A DNA stretch of 64,000 bases from JAVBLD01 sp031553705 (GTDB lineage: Bacteria; Bacteroidota; Bacteroidia; Bacteroidales; Marinifilaceae), in assembly GCA_031553705.1 (NCBI GenBank), contig JAVBLD010000001.1, forward strand, positions 1 through 64,000, given 5' to 3'. Positions 41,661 to 50,356 of the stretch are shown here, one piece after another. The first letter of the stretch is position 1; every line of letters starts with the position of its first letter. The position numbers and the translations under genes were made by a program. Below the pieces are notes generated by a model. It worked only from the letters and a program-made list of their open reading frames with translations, had not been told where the DNA came from and ran no database searches.

Positions 41661-42326
41661 TCAATTTTTGACTTTTACCTTAAATACCCATTCGAAATTA
41701 TCGTTTATTTTCCGAATCAATTCATCATACGGTAAACCGATCCGTTTAGCCGCATTCCTATAAATTTCTTCTATATTATAATCGGCATTATCTGTCTCCA
41801 GAAAAAGGCGATCCAACGGTATTTCAGGTAACACGCACCAACCATTCGACTGTTCGTCCATGATACTCTTTCCGATCGAGATATAGAAGCCATGACGCAA
41901 TAACTCCGCCAATGTCTCCCGGTTATTGTTAAATCCATGAACGATCCACGCCTGCTCAGGCTTATATTTTTTATACAATGCAATTAACTCCGGATAAGCC
42001 TTTACACAATGAATAATCAACGGTAGCTGGTATTTCGCCGCGATCTCTATCATCTGTCCGAAAATTTCCTGTTGCTTATCCATATCTGTTGCCGAACGAC
42101 GATCCAAACCGGCCTCACCGATAGCACAGATCTTCCCTTTAGCAGCCAGGTATTCTATTGTCCTTAAAAAATTTCCGGTTTGGGTATTAATGGTCATCGG
42201 ATGGATTCCCGCAGAATAATACTTTCCTTCTTCTAATTCCACTCCCCCTATGCTGATCCATAAATCCAAAATCCGGATACCCTCGCCGGATTTATGTGTA
42301 TGTATATTTACAAGCCCATCATGCAT
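41661..42326 (-). CDS. TatD family metal-dependent hydrolase
   Basis: A 221-residue TIM-barrel hydrolase of the TatD family (nuclease or amidohydrolase-like). Metal ligands are visible: VNIHTHKSG near the start, GEAGLDRR at about residue 70, IIHCVKAYPE, IVHGFNNN and LFLETDNADY. It is shorter than E. coli TatD (about 260 residues), as is usual for this Bacteroidetes subgroup. It precedes tcdA by 24 bases. The substrate is unknown, with 3'-5' DNA repair or quality-control roles known in relatives. Confidence 0.87.
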   Translation of the reverse strand: MHDGLVNIHTHKSGEGIRILDLWISIGGVELEEGKYYSAGIHPMTINTQTGNFLRTIEYLAAKGKICAIGEAGLDRRSATDMDKQQEIFGQMIEIAAKYQLPLIIHCVKAYPELIALYKKYKPEQAWIVHGFNNNRETLAELLRHGFYISIGKSIMDEQSNGWCVLPEIPLDRLFLETDNADYNIEEIYRNAAKRIGLPYDELIRKINDNFEWVFKVKVKN

Positions 42327-42546
42327 AATACGTTTATTTTCAGCTTACCAAAAGTCACTTGGCAAAGCGGTCGGAAAACGCCCCAACTCAAAGCCAAATG
42401 TATAAGATAAATACGTCGGTTTTTATAACATATCCCTGATTTTATCGCAGATTAACATTTTTTATACCACGCTATCCGCTAAACCGTACAGAGAGCCGGA
42501 TTTGTCTATTTTAAGTTTCGCTTTTAGGTTTTGGCTCAAAAATCCG

Positions 42547-42554
42547 TATCTTTG
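42547..42554 (+). promoter_or_regulatory. -7 element of the SPOR gene
   Basis: TATCTTTG, a full match to TAnnTTTG, 22 bases before the start at 42577, giving a very short leader. A T-rich sequence without TTTG is at the -33 distance. Confidence 0.5.
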
Positions 42555-42576
42555 TAAAAACTTTTTATAACGGTAC

Positions 42577-43086
42577 ATGAAGAAATCAATCATTATACTA
42601 CTATTCTTTCTTTCAGGCAGTCTCTATGCTGTTAAACCGGATTCGTTACAGGTTCAATGCGATATATGGCAGGAGTTGCAGCGCCCCGGCAATAACAACG
42701 GAAGCGCCAAAGTAGAAGGTAATCCGGCTATCAACAATATGCTCAGATACCATATACAATCAAATAAGAAAAATAAATCATTCCCAGGTTACCGGATTCA
42801 GATCTATTCGGCAAGTGCCTATAACTCAGACATTGAAAAACTAAAACAGATTAAGAATGATTTCGAAAAAGAATTTTTGGACATACCGGCCTATTTAAAA
42901 TATTTTGATCCGGACTTTAAAATCCGGGTGGGAAATTTCCGTTCCCGCCTGGAATGTATGCCAGCACTCCAGCGCATTAAAAAAAGATACCCGGCCAGTT
43001 ACCCCGTTAAAACGGACATTACGGCAGAAGAACTGAAAAGAGGCCATTCACAGGAAATATCGACAACCGAAACAGAGGTTCAGTAA
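42577..43086 (+). CDS. Exported SPOR-domain protein
   Basis: A 169-residue protein with a signal peptide (MKKSIIILLFFLSGSLYA, cleavage after residue 18). Residues about 72-150 match the SPOR fold (GYRIQIYSASAYNSDIEKL, FDPDFKIRVGNFRSRLECM, ALQRIKKRYPASYPVKTDI). SPOR domains bind denuded peptidoglycan glycan strands at septa, so a cell wall or division role is inferred. It has its own promoter and converges on the GSCFA gene, 22 bases between the stops. The call rests on pattern alone. Confidence 0.75.
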   Translation: MKKSIIILLFFLSGSLYAVKPDSLQVQCDIWQELQRPGNNNGSAKVEGNPAINNMLRYHIQSNKKNKSFPGYRIQIYSASAYNSDIEKLKQIKNDFEKEFLDIPAYLKYFDPDFKIRVGNFRSRLECMPALQRIKKRYPASYPVKTDITAEELKRGHSQEISTTETEVQ

Positions 43087-43108
43087 GCAATTTTCCCGGA
43101 CCACGCAT

Positions 43109-44086
43109 TTAATAAGAACGCAATTGTGACAACATTTGCTGTATACCGGCCAGTTCGAGGCGGGCAGTTTCCTGTAACTGTTTGTATTCAGGATTATCCG
43201 TATCAAAAGGCTTATGCAATAACTTTTTATTCAACTTATCGATACGATCCATCCACGTTACTGTTTCCTGCTCCATATATGTTTTTTTAAATCTTTCCCA
43301 GATGTAATGAATTGCCTGACCCGACAAATGCAGCATATCCTCCCCATAAAAACGGTAATCCCGCAGTTCATCCATTACAATTTCATAAGACGGAAAATAA
43401 AAACAGTGTTCGTATTTATCAACCAATTCGTCGATAGCCAACAATAAAACAGACTTGCTCAATTGATTACCATGAGCTCCGTTTTTCCAATGACGAATCG
43501 GACTCACTGTAAACAAAATTTTCAGGTTGGGATTTACACAACGCAATTCATCGATCAACGTCGCATATTCCAAAACAATCTCCCGGACAGATAAACGGAA
43601 ATGTTCAAATTCAGAAGACGGAATTTTATGGCAATTGGAAACAATCAATCCTGTTTGCCGGTGACGATAAACCCACGCCGTCCCAAATGTCAGAAACAGT
43701 AAGTCTGCCCTCCTTAGTTTGTCGGAAGAAAAACTTAACCTTTCATTAATGTGTTGCAGACATACCGGTTGACCGGCCGACGAGAAAGAACCATGATGAT
43801 ACAGACTTATCCATTTTCCGTTATATTGTAACAGATCTTCTCTGGCAAACTGCCGCTTCTCAATTAAAAGCTTCAGCACATTGGCAATCGAAAACGGATT
43901 ATATATAATACCACATGGATTCACATCCGCATCAAATTTAAAATAGGTCAACTTTGCCCCGATATTCTCTGCAAAGCATGACCCCATAGCCATCATACCT
44001 GTCTGATACCCAATAGCAAATGGAGATTTTCCTATCTCAATCCTTGTCTGTAGATCCATTTCTACCATTCGTTTTTTCTCTCTCAC
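43109..44086 (-). CDS. GSCFA domain protein
   Basis: A 325-residue protein with the GSCFA family signature MAMGSCFAENIGAKLTYFKF near the start and LLFLTFGTAWVYRH, VSPIRHWKNGAHGNQLSKSVLL and GEDMLHLSGQAIHYIWERF. These match the SGNH/GDSL-like hydrolase fold (Ser of GSCF, and Asp/His near the end), although the activity of the family is undescribed. Alternative starts at 44068 or 44059 are possible. A -7 element TAGTTTTG (44128-44121, minus strand) lies 35 bases upstream. Confidence 0.87.
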   Translation of the reverse strand: MREKKRMVEMDLQTRIEIGKSPFAIGYQTGMMAMGSCFAENIGAKLTYFKFDADVNPCGIIYNPFSIANVLKLLIEKRQFAREDLLQYNGKWISLYHHGSFSSAGQPVCLQHINERLSFSSDKLRRADLLFLTFGTAWVYRHRQTGLIVSNCHKIPSSEFEHFRLSVREIVLEYATLIDELRCVNPNLKILFTVSPIRHWKNGAHGNQLSKSVLLLAIDELVDKYEHCFYFPSYEIVMDELRDYRFYGEDMLHLSGQAIHYIWERFKKTYMEQETVTWMDRIDKLNKKLLHKPFDTDNPEYKQLQETARLELAGIQQMLSQLRSY

Positions 44087-44192
44087 TTCTCCTATACATC
44101 TATCATTACTTAATTCAGAACAAAACTACAATATTTTTTGCCCGATCGGTATGTTTCTTTCTCTTAGTTTGTATTTTTGCCGCAAAATAATC

Positions 44193-44340
44193 ATGGACTT
44201 TATTACAATATTTACAATTGCCTTAGGGCTATCGATGGATAGTGTAGACGTTGGTTTCACTCGGCATAGCCAGCATCGACGCTCTTGCCGCAGGCATAAG
44301 TATGGCTTTTTTAAATAGCGCTATTCGGCTTCCGGCCCTA
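44193..44340 (+). pseudogene. mntP: Remnant of mntP-like manganese exporter gene
   Basis: From ATG 44193 the frame reads MDFITIFTIALGLSMDSVDV, matching the start of MntP (first helix, GLSMD). It then shifts frame, and in the next frame it gives GIASIDALAAGISMAFLNSAI, which matches the fourth helix region of MntP (SIDALAVGISFAF). Thus a large internal segment is missing and the reading frame is broken. A full -7 element TATTTTTG (44172-44179) still stands 14 bases before the ATG. It lies between the divergent GSCFA gene and the stop of the TlpA gene. MntP exports manganese and is normally about 185 residues. Confidence 0.65.
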
Positions 44341-44347
44341 ACCCCTA

Positions 44348-47083
44348 TTATTTCTGGTCTTTTAATAACATATTCAACACCTCTCCCAATACAGGATTTG
44401 AAGGTCGCATCGTATTAAAATCGATCATTTTCCCGGTTTTATCCAGTATCAGGAATTGAGGAATACCTCCTGTCCCGATTTGTTGAATAAACGGATGGTT
44501 AAATCCTTTTTCACACAGGAGCTGTATACCTTTCATTTTCCGATCTATCAGAAATTTCTTCCAATCCTTTTCATGTAAATCCAACGAAATTGAAACCCAT
44601 ACAATCGGTTTGCCGGTAAACCGGTGTTCCATCTCTTTGATATAAGGAATCTCGCCGACACACGGATTACAACCGGTTGACCATAAATCGATAAATACAT
44701 ATTTGCCCTTAAAATCACCTATAGATACTGATTTCCCATTCTCATTTACAAAGCTAAAGCCCGACAAATCGGTTCCCGGAGCTGCTCTTTTATAATTTGC
44801 TTCTTCTGCCCGGATCCGGGGCACCATCTCCTCCAGTATATCCAGGTTTGAAGTCTTCCTTATCATTGGCTTTACCGTAGCAATCCGCTCTTCAATGCCT
44901 ACGATCTCTCTTCTTAAAAGTTCATATTCTAAAGACTGCATAACATAAGACTCCCGCAACGTCGGATCAGATAAACCGTTTGCCATATCCGCCAACCGGG
45001 TCGCATTGCTTCTGATCTTCACGCTACCAGCCATCAGTTGTGCATACAGAAACTCCTGAACATAATCCTTCCAGCCGGGATAATACACGATCTCCGGAAG
45101 CAGCTTCACCCCAAGTACCGGCCGGGAATAATCTTTTGTCACAACAGGCTTCGGGTGTGCTTTTCCCATAATTTTAGAGATATAGATCATCCGGTACATT
45201 TGAGCCAGCATTTCACCTTGAAAATAACCGGTGACCATTCTTTTATCCTCTGTATTCAAGACTGATTTTTCGATCTCTTTTACAATATCATTATACACTC
45301 CGACAATCTGCCCGGAACGTTTCTTGTTAAACACTGCCGTCTTCGAAAATTCAGGAAAACGGGACATATACTTTGCACTGATCATTACCATCAGGTTGTT
45401 TATATCCGCATGATCCCCGGTAAACACCAGCGCTTGTCCGACATTCATTTCCATACGATCGCCCGGTTCCACATAAACCGTCTCGAAAAATACCCGGGGC
45501 ATTGATACGGACAGGAAAACAGGCTTATCCACTGCAGCCGTCAAATCGAACCGACCGTTCTTTACTTTGCTTACCGCCAAAGTTGCAGACATCATTTCAT
45601 TGTTGCTCATATATACCTGCCCCTGGGCATCGCCCGAATAACCACCGGTAATTTGGCTTTTAGCCGCATCATATTGATCCAATAATTCGATTAACTGTAA
45701 TTTCAAGATAGGATCCGATGGGCGGCGGGCTTTATCCATCACGACTTTACCATCCGGAGAGAGCAATACAAACCGGGGAATTCCGCCAATATCATAAAAT
45801 TTAAAAAACTGATTTTCAAAAGCATCGGAAGAAATCACACAATTCTGTTCCATTCCGAATTGTTCTAATGCGGACAACCATTTTTCTTTATCTTCTGGTT
45901 TGTCTGCCGATATGGATACAAATTCAATATCCCTGCCATGCAAGGCTTTTTCCAATTCCAATAAAAAAGGAATCTGGTATTTGCAAGGAGCACACCAAGA
46001 GGCCCAAATATCAATTAACAGATATTTCCCTTTGAAATCAAACGATTTTATCAGATTCCCATATTGGTCGTCAAAACCAAAATAAGGACTCAGTTTCCCG
46101 ATTTTATTTTCCGGGGCAGCCAACATGCTCTGATATTCTTCCAAATATTCTGCATACTGCTGTTTTCCATTCTCCGTCACAAAAACATTTGCCACAGAGG
46201 CCAGCAATTGATCCGCCTGATACAAATAGCCTAAAGCAAATACCGTTTTCAATTCATCAAGTACATATACCTCTCTTATCTTCAGATCCTTAATCCGTTC
46301 CGCCCTCCTGTAAAGAAAATCTTTACCGGTATATTTTATCAGAGAAATATTGTCTGCAGCGTTGAAAAAAAGATGCATTACATTTTCAAAACCGGGATAA
46401 TCCAACAACGACTCTTTATCAAAGGATATTTCCTTCACAAAATCCAAAGCTTCTGCAGGTACGTCACGTTTCTGCTCTACCCTCATATAATTTAACAATT
46501 GAAACTCCCACCAAACATACTCAATCCGTTCTTGTTGTTCCTTGGTAAACTTTTTATCCTTGATTTTTGCCCGGTACAAATCTGCAAATGAGTTGCTTTT
46601 CAATTCTCTGACCCAGGCCATATATTCTGGTGTATAAAATTGTTCCGCATCGGGCATCTGGTTGTTCCCTTTCGGTAACCCTTTCACCATCATCATCTGG
46701 ATTATAGGCACCAGTGCATTAGGCTTACCAAAATACATTTTACGGGTCCAATCATACAAATACGCATTTATAGCAGCTTCATCTTTCGAGAACTTCCAAG
46801 GTTCCTTACCTACGTTGACCACCACTGTTTCTCCCGGTAAGACCCGAATCCATGAAGTTTTTCCATCGGCAATCATGTACAAAAGATCTTTACATTGATC
46901 TTCCGGTAATAGAATAACACACCCCTTCTGTGCAGTGTCCGGTTCAAAACACAACCGTCCGTTTCCACGATTACTATTGTAGATATAAGGAGTCTCTTTT
47001 GTTCCTTTTATAATCACCTTCCCCGGTTCTGCCAATAACTTTACCGTGCATAACAACAATAACAATACACTTAGTGGCTTCAT
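44348..47083 (-). CDS. Exported protein with two TlpA-type thioredoxin domains
   Basis: A 911-residue protein with a signal peptide (LLLLLCTVKLLA). It carries two TlpA/redoxin domains of about 140 residues, each with a redox pair: WASWCAPC (Cys364, Cys367) and WSTGCNPC (Cys805, Cys808). Both keep the cis-Pro turn (GGIPRFVLL, GGIPQFLIL). The N-terminal 300 residues and the 490-790 region are unrecognised; the latter's beta-rich start (SATLAVSKVKNGRFDLTA) resembles a DUF4369-like domain. It probably reduces disulfides in the periplasm. It is 45 bases downstream of cutC, likely an operon. It is about twice the size of normal TlpA lipoproteins of Bacteroidetes, so a fusion or duplication is inferred. 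Confidence 0.85.
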   Translation of the reverse strand: MKPLSVLLLLLCTVKLLAEPGKVIIKGTKETPYIYNSNRGNGRLCFEPDTAQKGCVILLPEDQCKDLLYMIADGKTSWIRVLPGETVVVNVGKEPWKFSKDEAAINAYLYDWTRKMYFGKPNALVPIIQMMMVKGLPKGNNQMPDAEQFYTPEYMAWVRELKSNSFADLYRAKIKDKKFTKEQQERIEYVWWEFQLLNYMRVEQKRDVPAEALDFVKEISFDKESLLDYPGFENVMHLFFNAADNISLIKYTGKDFLYRRAERIKDLKIREVYVLDELKTVFALGYLYQADQLLASVANVFVTENGKQQYAEYLEEYQSMLAAPENKIGKLSPYFGFDDQYGNLIKSFDFKGKYLLIDIWASWCAPCKYQIPFLLELEKALHGRDIEFVSISADKPEDKEKWLSALEQFGMEQNCVISSDAFENQFFKFYDIGGIPRFVLLSPDGKVVMDKARRPSDPILKLQLIELLDQYDAAKSQITGGYSGDAQGQVYMSNNEMMSATLAVSKVKNGRFDLTAAVDKPVFLSVSMPRVFFETVYVEPGDRMEMNVGQALVFTGDHADINNLMVMISAKYMSRFPEFSKTAVFNKKRSGQIVGVYNDIVKEIEKSVLNTEDKRMVTGYFQGEMLAQMYRMIYISKIMGKAHPKPVVTKDYSRPVLGVKLLPEIVYYPGWKDYVQEFLYAQLMAGSVKIRSNATRLADMANGLSDPTLRESYVMQSLEYELLRREIVGIEERIATVKPMIRKTSNLDILEEMVPRIRAEEANYKRAAPGTDLSGFSFVNENGKSVSIGDFKGKYVFIDLWSTGCNPCVGEIPYIKEMEHRFTGKPIVWVSISLDLHEKDWKKFLIDRKMKGIQLLCEKGFNHPFIQQIGTGGIPQFLILDKTGKMIDFNTMRPSNPVLGEVLNMLLKDQK

Positions 47084-47128
47084 AGACTATCAGTTTAATA
47101 TTAATAAAACTTTCCAACTCCTATCTTC

Positions 47129-47872
47129 TCAGTTCCTATCCTTACCCAGCATCTCCACCACCTCGCAAATTTTATCCCGGTCGCTATATACAATATCATA
47201 TTCCGGCATTCCGGAAATACCACCCATAAAAACCGAAGGATTCCGGTAAACCATCCGACTATCCCGGGTATTCTTTCCACTCATATGCAAGGCATCTACC
47301 CCAATAGCTGCTATTTCCTGTGCATTTACAGCGCTCACACCACTTCCTGCCATAATCTGAATACGTCCGGCGGCCTGTTCCACCAGTTCTTTTATAATAG
47401 CTTTTCCCTCAACCGCAGTATTCCGTTGACCCGATGTCAGTATACGATGGCAACCGGCAGCAATTACATCCTCCAATGCTTGTTTATAGTCGCTGGTCAT
47501 GTCAAATGCACGATGAAAAGTGACCGGCAATGGCTTTGCCAATTCGACCAACTCCTTTGTACGTCCGACATCTATTTGTCCGTCCTCTTTTAATAACCCG
47601 AACACCACTCCATCTACTCCGCACTTTTTTGCAAAAAGCAGATCGATCTTCATCTGCTCGTATTCCATATCCGTATATAAAAAATCTCCTCCTCTGGGCC
47701 TGATTATCACAAATAAGCCGATACGTAAAATACTACGGGCCATCTGTATCGTTGCTGCCGACGGTGTTATTCCCCCATCATACATGGCTGCACATAGCTC
47801 TACCCTATCTGCTCCGGCCTCCTGCGCGGCAAGGCAGGATTCCAGCGAATATACACAAACTTCTATCTCCAT
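47129..47872 (-). CDS. cutC: Copper homeostasis protein CutC
   Basis: A 247-residue TIM-barrel protein of the CutC family, historically linked to copper tolerance; its real activity is unclear. Recognisable are EVCVYSLESCLAAQEAGADRVELCAAMYDGGITPS, FVIIRPRGGDFLYT, VTFHRAFDMTSD and RILTSGQ, and IQIMAGSGVSAVN. Length is standard (about 248). A -7 element TATCTTTG (minus strand, 47911-47904) lies 32 bases upstream. It precedes the double TlpA gene on the same strand. Confidence 0.94.
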   Translation of the reverse strand: MEIEVCVYSLESCLAAQEAGADRVELCAAMYDGGITPSAATIQMARSILRIGLFVIIRPRGGDFLYTDMEYEQMKIDLLFAKKCGVDGVVFGLLKEDGQIDVGRTKELVELAKPLPVTFHRAFDMTSDYKQALEDVIAAGCHRILTSGQRNTAVEGKAIIKELVEQAAGRIQIMAGSGVSAVNAQEIAAIGVDALHMSGKNTRDSRMVYRNPSVFMGGISGMPEYDIVYSDRDKICEVVEMLGKDRN

Positions 47873-48065
47873 TTTTTAATCAATCAATCCTCATTTAATT
47901 TATCAAAGATAAAAATATAATGCTATAATTATTCTACCAAAATAAAAAATAAACACCATTCCGCGACTAAAACATTCCTGCATCATACATACCAATGCCA
48001 GCCAGTATGTCTACACAAAATTTTAATTCATTTATAGTGAATTAATAAAATCAAAACTGTTTTAC

Positions 48066-48073
48066 TATCTTTG
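48066..48073 (+). promoter_or_regulatory. -7 element of ettA
   Basis: TATCTTTG, a full match to TAnnTTTG, giving a leader of about 65 bases before the ettA start. No TTTG at -33. The divergent cutC -7 element lies about 155 bases away. Confidence 0.4.
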
Positions 48074-48145
48074 CTCCCGAAACAAAAGATGAATAACAAC
48101 CGGTTATTTATTATATTTAAATCTAAAATCAAAATCTAAAATAAT

Positions 48146-49837
48146 ATGGCTGACGATAAAAAAATTATTTTTTCAATGGTGGGAGTAAGCAAAACTTTTC
48201 CTCCCGGCAACAAAAAGGTATTAAAGGATATCTATTTATCATTTTTCTATGGAGCAAAAATAGGAATCATCGGTTTGAACGGATCCGGTAAATCTACCCT
48301 GCTGAAAATCATTGCCGGAATAGAAAAATCGTACCAGGGAGAAGTAGTATTCTCTCCGGGCTACTCGGTAGGATACCTCGAACAGGAACCACACCTGGAT
48401 AATGATAAAACTGTAAAAGAGGTGGTAATGGAAGGGGTAAAGCCGATTGTGGACACATTAGCCGAGTATGAAGATATTAATCTCAAATTGGGAGAACCCG
48501 AATATTACGAGGATGCTGAGAAAATGGACAAACTGCTTGCCCGTCAGGCAGAACTGCAGGACATTATCGATGCCACTGATGCATGGAACCTGGACAGTAA
48601 ACTGGAGCGGGCAATGGATGCACTGCGCTGCCCTCCTGAGGATCAGCCGGTACAACAGCTATCCGGAGGAGAACGCCGCCGGGTAGCTCTGTGTCGGTTA
48701 TTACTTCAGCAACCGGATATTCTGTTATTGGACGAACCTACCAACCACCTGGATGCAGAATCCATTGACTGGTTGGAACAACACTTACAGCAATATGCCG
48801 GAACAGTAATTGCCATCACGCACGACCGTTATTTTCTGGATCACGTAGCAGGATGGATTTTGGAATTGGATCGGGGCGAAGGAATCCCATGGAAAGGCAA
48901 CTACTCCTCATGGCTGGAACAGAAAACAAAACGGATGGAGCAGGAAGAAAAAACCGCCAGCAAACGACGCAAGACATTGGAACGAGAATTGGAGTGGGTG
49001 CGAATGGCCCCCAAAGCACGTCATGCAAAAGGAAAAGCCCGTTTGAATTCATACGAAAACCTTCTGAATGAGGATCAAAAAGAGAAGGAAGAAAAACTCG
49101 AAATCTTTATCCCTAATGGTCCCCGGCTTGGTAACAAAGTAATTGAAGTAAAAGGCGTAACTAAAGCATACGGGGATAAACTGCTTTTTGATAACCTGGA
49201 GTTCACCCTTCCGCCGAATGGCATTGTAGGAGTTATTGGCCCCAACGGCGCCGGTAAAACAACCTTGTTTCGGTTAATCATGGGGATAGAACAAGTTGAC
49301 AAAGGTCATTTCGAAGTGGGCGAAACAGTGAAAATAGCATATGTCGATCAATCTCACAAAGCCATTGACCCGAAGAAAAGTGTTTACCAGGTCATTTCAA
49401 ACGGCAATGACCTGATGCGATTAGGAGGCCGGGACATCAATGCGCGGGCCTATCTGTCCCGCTTCAACTTTGCCGGTGCCGACCAGGAAAAACTTTGCGG
49501 CACACTCTCCGGAGGGGAACGCAACCGTCTTCACCTGGCCCTGGCTCTGAAAGAAGAAGGCAATGTACTGCTATTAGACGAGCCGACCAATGATATCGAT
49601 GTAAATACACTCCGGGCATTGGAAGAGGGACTCGAATCATTTGCCGGCTGTGCTGTGGTCATTTCACACGACCGGTGGTTCCTGGACCGTATTTGTACAC
49701 ATATCTTAGCATTCGAAGGCAACTCTGAAGTATATTACTTTGAAGGCTCCTATTCCGAATATGAAGAAAATAAAATTAAACGTTTAGGTAACGATACGCC
49801 CAAAAGAGTGAAATATAGAAAACTATTAGCAAACTAA
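48146..49837 (+). CDS. ettA: ABC-F protein, energy-dependent translational throttle EttA
   Basis: A 563-residue ABC-F ATPase of the EttA group, which binds the ribosomal E site and gates elongation by ADP/ATP ratio. Two intact nucleotide-binding domains: Walker A GLNGSGKST, signature LSGGERRRVAL and DEPTNHLD in the first, and GPNGAGKTT, LSGGERNRLHL and DEPTNDID in the second. An arm insertion lies in the first, and the linker (about 265-310) is charged. The final KRLGNDTPKRVKYRKL end is typical of EttA. It has its own promoter and ends in a terminator shared with the converging glycosylase gene. Confidence 0.96.
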   Translation: MADDKKIIFSMVGVSKTFPPGNKKVLKDIYLSFFYGAKIGIIGLNGSGKSTLLKIIAGIEKSYQGEVVFSPGYSVGYLEQEPHLDNDKTVKEVVMEGVKPIVDTLAEYEDINLKLGEPEYYEDAEKMDKLLARQAELQDIIDATDAWNLDSKLERAMDALRCPPEDQPVQQLSGGERRRVALCRLLLQQPDILLLDEPTNHLDAESIDWLEQHLQQYAGTVIAITHDRYFLDHVAGWILELDRGEGIPWKGNYSSWLEQKTKRMEQEEKTASKRRKTLERELEWVRMAPKARHAKGKARLNSYENLLNEDQKEKEEKLEIFIPNGPRLGNKVIEVKGVTKAYGDKLLFDNLEFTLPPNGIVGVIGPNGAGKTTLFRLIMGIEQVDKGHFEVGETVKIAYVDQSHKAIDPKKSVYQVISNGNDLMRLGGRDINARAYLSRFNFAGADQEKLCGTLSGGERNRLHLALALKEEGNVLLLDEPTNDIDVNTLRALEEGLESFAGCAVVISHDRWFLDRICTHILAFEGNSEVYYFEGSYSEYEENKIKRLGNDTPKRVKYRKLLAN

Positions 49838-49874
49838 AAACAAAACCTGGAGCTAATTTCCAGGTTTTGTTTTT
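49836..49874. terminator. Terminator between ettA and the glycosylase gene
   Basis: A perfect 15-bp stem (49836-49850 with 49860-49874), A-rich on the left and T-rich on the right, so it can end transcription in both directions. Its right edge touches the stop codon of the converging gene (49876-49874). Confidence 0.85.
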
Positions 49875-50353
49875 TATTTCAGGACTTGCTGCCAAAATTT
49901 CATTTTTTCGATCACCCCTTTCGTTGCATTGGCGGACGAAGTAGAAGGCATCACGGCATAGGCTATTCCTTCCAGGTCGCCGAAAGCTTTTTTAAAGTAT
50001 TTATAACTATTTTGTCCGTTAAAAATCAAAGTACCGACATTACTAAAATGACTGAGAAGGCCGGGAAAGTCATTGACGGTTTCGTTTTTTATTTCACTAT
50101 CCAAACTGCCTTCCCGTTCACAAAAAGCCAAAATATCCCACAACCCGATCCGATGCGCCAGCAAGGTGTTCAATTTATCACTATAATCTATCGGTGTCCG
50201 GCCTCCTTCAAATATATCATATATGATTTTCCAGAACTGATTTCTCTTATGGGCATAGTATTCTCCGGCTTTCAAAGAATCCGTACCAGGCATTGTCCCT
50301 ACCACAATTTTTGTCGTATATTGATCAATCACTGGAGCAAAACAACTTAACAT
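49874..50353 (-). CDS. DNA-deoxyinosine glycosylase (uracil-DNA glycosylase family 6 type)
   Basis: A 159-residue member of the uracil-DNA glycosylase superfamily, family 6 (hypoxanthine-DNA glycosylase), which excises deaminated adenine (hypoxanthine). The motif VVGTMPGTDSLKAGEYYAHKRNQFWKII and the second motif VMPSTSSAN match the group. It starts 3 bases after the GH36 stop codon on the same strand, so the two are transcribed together although functionally unrelated. Length is typical (about 165). Confidence 0.9.
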   Translation of the reverse strand: MLSCFAPVIDQYTTKIVVGTMPGTDSLKAGEYYAHKRNQFWKIIYDIFEGGRTPIDYSDKLNTLLAHRIGLWDILAFCEREGSLDSEIKNETVNDFPGLLSHFSNVGTLIFNGQNSYKYFKKAFGDLEGIAYAVMPSTSSANATKGVIEKMKFWQQVLK

Positions 50354-50356
50354 CGG

